Below are positions 55,201 through 64,000 of a stretch of 64,000 bases of DNA, piece by piece. Positions within the stretch are counted from its first letter, which is position 1. Each line of letters begins with the position of its first letter. Below the pieces are notes generated by a model. The model had not been told where the DNA came from and ran no database searches. It saw only the letters and a list, made by a program, of their open reading frames with translations. Source of the stretch: Forficula auricularia. Lineage: Eukaryota > Arthropoda > Insecta > Dermaptera > Forficulidae. The DNA lies in NCBI GenBank assembly GCA_024734495.1, contig JALMQS010000030.1, positions 9,836,378 to 9,900,377 on the forward strand. The letters run 5' to 3'. Position numbers and translations under genes: made by a program.

Positions 55201-55324
55201 ATCAAAAGTCAAAACGTAAATTAAATAATTCCGCGCAAAAACCCGATACCAGGAGGAAACGACGCATTAGGCATCCCGACATTTGCCATAGGTTGTTAAG
55301 TAAACCTGGTCAAAACCTTAACAA

Positions 55325-55420
55325 GGATGGTATGATGATGAATGTTAAGCTATAGTCTCTAACAAATAAATTATATGATTAATAATATATATGTTTATTT
55401 GCAACAACCAGGGGATAACC
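55325..55420. repeat. Family E fragment
   Basis: It holds GATGATGAATGTTAAGC, TATAGTCTCTAACAAATAA, TATGTTTATTTGCAACAACC. A further scrap is at 56200-56245. Confidence 0.5.
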
Positions 55421-55429
55421 TTAATGACA

Positions 55430-55970
55430 TCTCCTTGTGAATTATATTTATAGAATTCTGAAAAAAAAAATTGATTTACACTACAGAACATTAAGCAAAA
55501 CTTATTTTGAAATTCCTTTCTTCACTATTAGTTAGATTGAACGAAACAATTGAAAATAAATGAAACCCAATGGAAATGTATAAGGTTTGCAATGAGATTC
55601 AACGACAGACTCTCAACCAAATGAATTGCAATGAAAGGGCTTAACATTAAAGCCAATTGGGGTTGCTGTAAATTCGAGCTCTATTCATTGGTCTCTGAAT
55701 TACGTTTGCCAATCAATGGCATGATGTGATCATCCCTCTTCCCTCACCATTGATCTTTTTTTTCTGTTCTTTTGAATTAAAAAAAGTCCGAGTGAGCAAA
55801 TTGTTTGCCTTCCACTAGCCATGCTCTCGCTTACTGCAACCTTTCGAATCCCTCTACATCCTTTGAAACGATCGACGCCTGGCATATTCGAATTCCCAGG
55901 GGTTTTATCATGAAACAACCCTGCTATCAAAGCCACCCAGTTGTTTTTATTACTCTTATTGTTTTTCAAG

Positions 55971-56018
<48 letters not shown>

Positions 56019-57935
56019 TCAATTAAATTCTGTACCTATTTTCAAATTAATGGATTTTCCATTAGAGAATTCTCAATTAAAAAAGAAAATGAATAGAATC
56101 AACATTTTTCTCTAATTTATTTTATTTAAAAAGAAAAAACAAATTATAAGAAAGAATGAAAACTTTTTCAAGACTCAGTAACATTCTCTTTTTTTCACAA
56201 GAAGAAATCATTGAGGTTGTCTTCTGCTTGATACAAATAAACTTATTAGGGTGTCCGTAATTTTGGCAAAGTAAAAATGTATTCTATTATTTCGTACCAT
56301 GAACATTTTTGAAATGCTAAAAAAATCTGAATAGAAGTCAACACTAACATGATTTTCGCCAAAATCAGACGTATGATTGTTTGCTGCTCGGATGGAAATT
56401 TTATCAAAATCCCACTGTGTTTACTTAATTAATAACATTGTATCAAGTATTATATGATTTTCCCCATTTATAAATTTGAAAGAGAGTTGATTAGACACAT
56501 TTTTTTCAAAATTAGACAGCTTTTCAAGAATTAATTTGTTTGGCGGAACATAAAATTTATTTGATTATTCTAATGGCTTGCCATACGATAAATAAATAAA
56601 TAAGGGTGAAAATTGGGTTGGATAATTCAAAGAAGAGGTTGGAAGTGAAAGTCATTTGGTGTACGCACCTTGTTTTAACATACTTATATTAATCATATAC
56701 ATTTATTTACCCCAGAATTATTTCTTTTTCTGTATGATTTTATATTTGACTAAAGCCAGGGTTATTAAATCAACTTATCTTTATAATTTTCTTTTCAAAA
56801 TCTTATCGACCTGCTTCTGCCTGTTCAGATAATGCCTCTCGAATAGAAGGAAAATCCTCGAGATTGAGGGTGGCAAGTCCTTCCCTCTTTTTATATCTCT
56901 TTTAAACGAGAGAGACGTGTATTCAATACGACTCTAACTGGATTGTCCGATTTAATTTCCTCCATTTTCTGAGCTCCTATTTCAATATCCTTTCTTAAGA
57001 ATTATATAGAATGTTAAAGGACGTCATGCATTCATTTTCCTACACATTATCATTAATAATAGATGGATTTTTTTTCTGATATATCTGTCCATCATAATTT
57101 TGATTAATATTTTTCTTCTTAACACGCCAGTGTATTTTAATGTAGAGAGAGGGAATAATACCGTGTCTAGATTTCGATTTAAATTGAGATTTTCAATAAT
57201 TAATATGCATTAACTTTTCAACTTTACCATACGAAGTACCTGGAACCAATGAAGGTATAAAAACAATTTTATATTAGGTTTAAGAGCTGATTGGATTTTC
57301 GTTGAAATAGATTGTAACTTTAAGGGTGAGAGTTTAAAATTTGAAGCTTTTGTTAGATTTGAACTAAATGATGATGAATGAACGAACTGATGGGGGTAAT
57401 TTGATTTTTAAAGGGACATTTCGAGAATGAGCCATCTTCTTCGGAAGCTTGTTTTAACCTATTTAATTGGTTTTTAGGCTTCCTGCATGTGAATAAGATT
57501 TTATTTTTTGAATAATTAAAATTATATGTCACAGGGTGAGGGGGGATCATCAGGATTTTAGATATGATGCTTAGGTGGATCATTGCCATAAAAAGATTTG
57601 GAACCACCGCTCTACAACTTACTAAAGCTAAAATATTCAGATTTTACAGTCAAGTTTTTTCAACACGTCTAATCGACACTACTCAATTTCCACTCATTAG
57701 GATTAAAATTTATGAACCTTTAAAAAAATAAGTATAACTTTAAAATATAAGAGGCCTGGTTGTCAACATTGGGAGGCCCAGGCTTAAGTCTGGCTTATTG
57801 CAAAAATTTGATTAGCTATAATCTGACCCCAACACCAATTTACACAAAGCCAGACATAAAAGAAATTAAAATCACATTAGAATCGTACCAAATATGATAT
57901 ATTCCCGAGGTCAATATATAATATAATATATATAT
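55430..57935. other. No gene recognised
   Basis: AT-rich with a (TA)n at 55972-56015. A mixed-composition patch at 55690-55960 has ORFs on both strands without domains. 57225-57350 shows weak family B text (ACTTTACCATACGAAG, AAGAGCTGATTGGATTTT). Confidence 0.35.
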
Positions 57936-57940
57936 ATGGT

Positions 57941-58197
57941 ATATGAGCCGTTTATTTTGAAAGTGGCGTAAGTCCATTATTTGTTATTTTGAGATATTTG
58001 TATTTAAATTTTTATAAATACATATAATTATATATATTTTGCTGTATTTATTTTGACGAATTCATGAGGATATTTTACTCCTTTGACTATGATATAAATA
58101 TGAAAAGAAGATATCTATGGTAAGTCTAACTAAATCAGTCCTTAACTCATTTTTTTTTTAATTGGATTACGCCACTTTCAACATAAACGGTTCATAT
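57941..58197. mobile_element. MITE of about 255 bp with 35-bp TIRs
   Basis: Left ATGAGCCGTTTATTTTGAAA then GTGGCGTAAGTCCA; the right end is its inverse with three or four differences (TGGATTACGCCAC, AACATAAACGGTTCAT). The flanks are TA-rich (TAT/ATA), so the duplication cannot be fixed; a TA-target family is likely. Confidence 0.7.
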
Positions 58198-58199
58198 AT

Positions 58200-59004
58200 A
58201 TCAGGGGCGGTTGGTGACTTTTCAGCTAGAGGGTCCTGTCTAAAAAAGTACCCTTCATTTTTTGAAATTTTATTTTAATCTTCGCTTTTTTTGCAAATTT
58301 CATCGAATACGTCATTTATTTTTCAAATTTAACATTAGATTTTTTAAAAATATATTTTGGTATCTTCGGCCCCAACGGATACTGCTCTTTGTGAGTGAGG
58401 GTAGGAGTCAGAAATTAAATCTTGCGACTTAAACTGCACAGTCTCTGAGATCGAAATCGACCATCTTCCACAATGAATCAGCCTGTCCTATAGAAAATCT
58501 TAAATTCTATCGCTATAACCAAACTATGACTTGTCTATAGCACTCTTAGTTATCTTCGATCTTATATATTGAGAGTTTTTAGAAAGGGATTAGTTCAAAG
58601 ATTCTCGAATCAACTTTATTTATTCCTTTTATGTATTATTACTATTTTAATAGTTCCTCAGCGAGAACAATTTTTATTTAACTAAAACTCATCTGGACTT
58701 GTCTTTGACATGCTTGAACTGAAAGATATACCAGGCAGGGACTTCAAATATTGTATTCGCACCCTTTTTTGGAAAAATAATTCATTTTAATTGCCCCTTG
58801 AAACTATGCAACAATTTTATTTCATTTTGAGAACCAATATACTTACTTTTCAAAACAAAAAATGTTTGTTATAGAAATATTTGAAATAAGGGATAATAAT
58901 TTGAAAATTTAAAGATCTTCCGGAAATTTTGAAGTCGCTTTATATATTTATGAAAATATTCTAAAATGTTTGAAATTTTAGGATGCGCCGTATCCTAAGA
59001 ATCC

Positions 59005-59066
<62 letters not shown>

Positions 59067-60810
59067 ACTTTATAGTTACTAATAATGATTTTGGAAAAAT
59101 CATTAGTCTTTTGAGACAACCCCTAATGAACTATTTCTTTATTTGAATTAAAATATATTTAATACACAGTGAAAAATATATAGTATAATAATATGATATG
59201 ATAGATTTCAGTTGGCGTATTTGAATCAAAAGCTTGCTTTATTCTTTCTAGTTAATAACTAACTTTTTTGTATTTCGTTGCTTTGTAATTCACTATTTAA
59301 GGGGGAACAGACATCCACACCTGCCAGTTGGTTTTTGGGCACGTAATTTTTGAAGCTGTTGTTGACTTTCATCTAAGATCTTTTGTTTTTCAATGACCTT
59401 TCAGCTATTTCAAAATCCATTTTGATAGAATCTTTTCAAATTTTCCAAAGCGCCTGTTGATCGGCAACCTGGAGTACGTGTTTTAATTTCCCTTCAGGCA
59501 ATGTCTAGGACCGTTTCTTTTGATACGTCCTTTATAAAAAAAAGAAAAAAAAATTGGTGAAAGTAAATTCAAATGTGGTTAAAATTCTATCAAATATCCA
59601 TGTGAAATATGTATATTAGTCTTAGGAAGATTCGAAAATATGGTACTAAATAAAATAAAATATTTATTTTAACCCAAGATACAATCTTTATTTTTTCTTC
59701 ACAGAATAAAAAACCTTCTTTTAAATAATATTTTAAATATGAGAAAAATAAAAATTTTATTCAGATTAGAAAAGTGTAACAAGCGTTTATGTAGGTACGT
59801 TTTCCTAGAAGCAGCTCCAGCGATAATCACTCCGCGATAGTCCCTACAACAAAAAGTTAACTCTTCCTCGAATTATAGAAATTTCATTTTTCTTCAAATT
59901 CGGTTCACTGGTTTGCGAAAAATTTTATATAAATAAACTTTTTTAGGAAAATTTTACCGACTAGAAATAAAAATATCTTTCTTGCTCAGTTTCTAAGAGT
60001 GATAGAGTAATATATTTTATTTAACGATTGAGTTATAGAGATTTTTCATAAGTGAATGTTACTTCAAACTCGATTCGATGGTTTTCGAGTAAATCTCCAA
60101 CATAAATTTATAAATACGGATAAAACATGGATATTTCAAGTCAGTTAAAAATGAGCATTTGAATATATTACTCTATATTTATAATAGTAAAAATTAATAT
60201 TTATTTTATTTTATAATATACATTCAGGCACCACCTGAGTAGGTACTTATCATAAAAAAGTTGTTAATCCATTAGAAAATGGACACCCATCCATTAGAAG
60301 TTGGACCCTCAGTAATTAAGACTTGATCGACTTTATATTTATGACCACATATAACAAAAAGATCTTAAAGTAATTTTAGAATAAAAAACAAAAAAAAAAA
60401 CTAATTCATATTTGATTTACTCTAACTTATTAGTTATTACTAATTCCTTTAAGCAAGAAGCCAGGTCTTCAGTCTTGTGTCTGTGGGCTGTGAGCTATTT
60501 GGAATTTCCATTAAAACTTAAAAACTCTATGTTTCTACACCATCTAAGCAACTGCATGTGGCTAACTGTCGTCACAAATACATCAGCACAAATAGGACTT
60601 TAAAAAACGCTATGATTTTTTTTGAAATGAGTCGGTCCAGGGTCAGTCATTTATTGATTAAGTGCCAAAATTCGCATTTTTCTGAAACCTTTGATTGCAA
60701 AATGTTAGATTAAACTTTTTCACATTAATTTTTACTAGCCTTAACAACATATTTATTTTTCATTTTAGTATCTTTAATAGAAGCTTCGCATTCGCCAATT
60801 CGTTTATCCC
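58200..60810. other. No gene recognised
   Basis: CAGGGGCGGTTGGTGAC at 58202 is DNA-transposon-end-like without a partner. (TA)n at 59007-59063. The remainder is AT-rich. Confidence 0.35.
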
Positions 60811-60814
60811 TGAC

Positions 60815-61015
60815 TTCTAGTGAATGGAACTCGTTTTCCCCATCCGTCATCCTGGCGACATATAACCTTCAATCTTTCAAGAACCACATCTACAGATACC
60901 TTCAACTCCGAACCATTCCCTGGAATTTCTTCGTATTTTCACGATACACGGGTCCATCCCAGTGTACATAGGTTGTACCTTTTTGATCCATCTTCTTGTA
61001 TTAATATCATTACAA
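60815..61015 (+). pseudogene. LINE 3' stub, same family as 5531-6354
   Basis: The frame from 60818 reads SEWNSFSPSVILATYNLQSF then KNHIYRYLQL, collinear with WNSLP..FPSTYDLQTFKTRVHRHL. It is followed by a 3' UTR with TTCACGATACACGGGTCC and an A run at about 61012-61019. Confidence 0.65.
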
Positions 61016-61420
61016 AAAAAAGTATAGCTATCTATGTAGGTGAAATGTAGGCCTGAAGTTGATTCGTGTCATTATATGCACATAGCGTGTGCGAGAGCTT
61101 GGCATGGCGGACTGTTGTGGTCTATTATTTCTTTGATATTATCCTTTATTTCTTTGTGTATTATAATATATAAATTTTTCATTATCGTAAATGTGACTGG
61201 GTAAATATAAGAATATATGTACTTATGTATTTTAGAAAAACTAACAATTTATCTGATAATAATAAATGTGGAGGCACGAATACGATAGAACGATTAAATG
61301 ACCCTCATACTTGAGGTCTATTTTTTACAAATGTATTAGATATTGTTAAAAAGAATTTTAAAATAGCAATAACTCAAAGAAGTTTTTTGCACATTCGTGG
61401 ATCTGGTATAAGGAGGACGA

Positions 61421-61582
61421 CGAGGGTGAACCGCGACCTAATACTATATTCACCTATGTACTTCCACTTTCATTTCCAAGTAGAAGACAATAGATGAAGG
61501 GGCATTATCTAATGAATTCCAAAATAATTCCACATAATTCCAAAGTCGTGTACACCTAATTACAATCGGGGTTAACCCCTCG
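61421..61582. mobile_element. hAT MITE with perfect 8-bp duplication, copy 2
   Basis: TIR CGAGGGTGAACC / GGTTAACCCCTCG; GAGGACGA at 61413-61420 and 61583-61590. The interior matches 20608-20749 (CCACTTTCATTTCCAAG, GGGGCATTATCTAAT), 162 bp. Confidence 0.9.
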
Positions 61583-61594
61583 GAGGACGATATA

Positions 61595-62815
61595 TGACTG
61601 AAACCAAAGTGGTTTTATTTTATTTTTTGGAAGGATTTTTATATGTATTTTCTCATTGTTTTTATATTATTTAAATGGCTTTGGAACTTTGATTTCAAGC
61701 TCATGAATAATTAAGTTCATTTTAACTTATACTTAGAACATGAAACTAAAAACTATGTACCTGCTGAAGAAGGTTTTAAAATTGACTCAAATCTCAAATA
61801 TGTTTTCAGTGTGAATTTGTTATTTTACCTCATCATCTCTAATCACCAAATTTATGATTCTAAGAAAAAGCCTGATAATTTCTTTAAATTTGTATTTCAT
61901 ATGATAAAAATTGTAATTATTTGTGTTTTTCAATTCTTATCCCACTTGCCCTTGTTACCAAGAATAAATTGCGCCCTAACATATTGTATTGTGTACGTTT
62001 TATGATTTTTTCTTTCATAAATATAAGGGTAGTTTCATTTAAAGGGATTTCGCGAGTAATGGAATTCTTTAAAAGGGAGATATGTACGAGTATATTCTAC
62101 ACATATGCTTGATATATAACCTTCAGAAATGTCACAAATAAATTTTAATTACATGTTATAAGGAAATATTTAGCTGTGAAAGCTGTTGGAAGCTGAAGGG
62201 TGGCTCCCCTCTAATGTATCCTTAATTCTTATTCTCGGCTACCCTCGATAGTGGGGGTTCTTTTCAAAGATGTGACAGTTACTCGAGAATTGCTGCTCTC
62301 AAAAATGAATTTAACGAGGTATTATTATGAAAGGGAAGTAAAAATTGAGAAAACTTGATTTTTTCTATTTTTTTTTTCTATTTTACAATAGCATTAAGAA
62401 AACATTAAATCTTATCCAGAATAGAAGCTATTCATATATTCAAATCCCTTAGAAAAATATTATCATGTTAAAAAGATATTCAACATAACTAAGTCATAAA
62501 AATATTCCAGGGATTTGGAAAAAAAATATTTTATTTTTTAGAGATTTCGTAGTTAGAAAAGCTTTTGAAATTTCCTTTGATTCTAACATGTTCTTTTGGA
62601 AATATTCACACATTAAGTTTTCCTCTGACCATTAAAACCCTGTTTTTTGACCAAGAAGAGATTCGCAACTTCCAGTTCCATTTCTCTCTTTAGGGCTCTT
62701 CAAACAATTCTATGCACTGGGATCCACGAAATAAATCTGAGTCTATTTTTTTCATCCATTTGGATTAAATTAAAAATGTGGTAAAAATTAAATTAAAACC
62801 ATTAAATATAAGATA
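61595..62815. other. No gene recognised
   Basis: AT-rich, short ORFs only. Confidence 0.4.
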
Positions 62816-62821
62816 TTCTAT

Positions 62822-62885
62822 GAACGGCCTCCATCTTTCCCAGCACTTATAATCTTCAAACCTTTAAAACCCGGGTGCACTTAGG
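62822..62885 (+). pseudogene. LINE 3' stub, same family as 5531-6354
   Basis: One frame gives ERPPSFPSTYNLQTFKTRVH, almost identical to FPSTYDLQTFKTRVH in the larger copy. It breaks off after about 60 bp. Confidence 0.6.
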
Positions 62886-62889
62886 TGTT

Positions 62890-64000
62890 GTTCAACTTGC
62901 GTGAAAAGAATCTTGGAATTTTGGACGATTTTGGATATACCTAAGCTGAAATTAAAAATAAAAGTTTTATTTTTTAAGTTACATCTTTGTTTCAAGTTTC
63001 AATTAATGATTTTTAAGGATTTAGGTGTCGGTTCTAGGTGAAACATATTAAATAACTTATGAGGAGAATTTTCTAGGTTAAGTTTCACAAAAAGGAAATA
63101 TTAAAACAAATGTATGTTTATTTTGAGTTTGATTCACTAGATATATATTTCGGGTTAGTAGCCCATTTTCAGGAGTTCAAATAAAAACTGAGTTTTTAGA
63201 AAAAATACGGATTCAATAGCTGTACAGTATTCTGTAAATACATATGTATGTACATGTACATATTGTACATTACATTAATATGTATATTCTTTCATTAAAA
63301 CACATTATAAGTTCATATTGATGAATAGTTTTATTTATATGCTGCAATTATTTAACCACTAAAGTGAATTATAACGGTTTTAGCAAGGTTTTTTTTGTTA
63401 TGAACACAAACGACTTTTTTTTGGTTCTTTTCAAAAATCCGGACATTTTGATAGTCACAATTATCGACGCTCTACTGTATTTCGAAGAAGTTTTGCGTAC
63501 TTTAACATTAGCAAATTCCGTTATTATGAGGCCTCTAAAATATTGAGGTCCAAAATATTCACCCCTCTTGTCTCCTCCCTTTGCTCACACGATTAATCTT
63601 CCCTTTATCCACAATAAATCTTCCCTAGACCATTTTGACCACTGTATAATTATATTGTATACTTATTTTTATTAAATACTAACTGTGATGCCCGCCTTCG
63701 ATTGTTTTTTGTAATTAATTGCATGCTTTGACCATTTTATTTACCGTTGCTATGATTACTTTGGATAAATAATTTTTCCAAGGGCCTAGATTTTCATTTT
63801 TTGAGCCCCGTTCCTATTGTATGTACGTGTATGATACTAAGAAACCTTCCTGCAATTACCACCAACAACTATACCAAGTTTCAACTCAACTAACGCATAA
63901 AAGACGAACACACGGACAGACATAGATGAATTTTTATATATATAAGAAGATACGTAGACTTACATAAAAATAGTATTATAATAAATTCATTCTTTAAACT
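62890..64000. other. No gene recognised; weak Helitron-like text near the end
   Basis: ACTAACTGTGATGCCCGCCTTCG at 63682 resembles the text at 19942. AAAAGACGAACACACGGACAGACATAG near 63897 is typical of insect interspersed repeats. No termini were found before the window ends. Confidence 0.3.

Overview
The window looks like arthropod (most likely insect) nuclear DNA. It is strongly AT-rich, has no dense gene organisation, and consists almost entirely of interspersed repeats. The repeats are LINE remnants with poly(A) or (TAA)n/(TTTA)n tails, tRNA-derived SINEs with target-site duplications, hAT, PIF/Harbinger and TA-target MITEs, foldback (palindromic) elements, Helitron/Helentron-like repeats and AT microsatellites. 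I found no host protein-coding gene that I can defend. The only convincing protein similarities are reverse-transcriptase or endonuclease pieces of LINEs and a MADF-like (Myb/SANT) fragment inside a DNA transposon.

Layout. 0.4-1.1 kb: foldback element. 1.5-1.8 kb: Helitron-like element. 2.2-3.3 kb: repeats H and B. 4.2-5.3 kb: PIF/Harbinger-like element with a MADF remnant, directly abutting two MITEs of another Harbinger-like family, the second split by a LINE. 6.5-10.1 kb: a four-level nest (foldback family E, split by a 3.1-kb TIR element, which contains an inverted repeat with tRNA-like arms, which is split by a LINE with a 17-bp target duplication). 11-12.3 kb: repeat family A with an inverted minisatellite. 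12.4-13.2 kb: SINE copies around repeat H. 15.2-15.6 and 16.8-17.9 kb: foldback families E and C. 18.3-18.8 kb: MITE fragment and foldback F. 20.6 kb: hAT MITE. 22.1 kb: perfect 30-bp hairpin. 22.3-25.9 kb: B copies with an A element inserted in one. 26-28 kb: second C element carrying a D insertion. 29.4 kb: hAT MITE. 31-40 kb: scattered LINE stubs, MITEs and degenerate B copies. 40.2-42.2 kb: endonuclease domain of an R2/R4-type LINE, fused to an A copy with four 119-bp tandem units. 43-45 kb: SINE, Helitron-like copy, D copy, RTE-like tail. 46.9-47.5 kb: tRNA-like sequence and a SINE. 48.6-49.8 kb: LINE on the minus strand. 50-51.2 kb: A, SINE and LINE stubs. 54.3-54.7 kb: large palindrome. 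55-64 kb: mostly unassigned AT-rich DNA with a MITE at 57.9, a LINE stub at 60.8, a hAT MITE at 61.4 and another stub at 62.8 kb.

The elements do not cooperate as a pathway. The interest lies in nesting order, well-preserved target-site duplications, and two abundant families (A and B) that share a Helentron/DINE-like plan: a subterminal ACTTTA(T)CC motif, an internal minisatellite, and a terminal hairpin followed by TATTGTAATCG. Family letters A-I are labels used only in this report.
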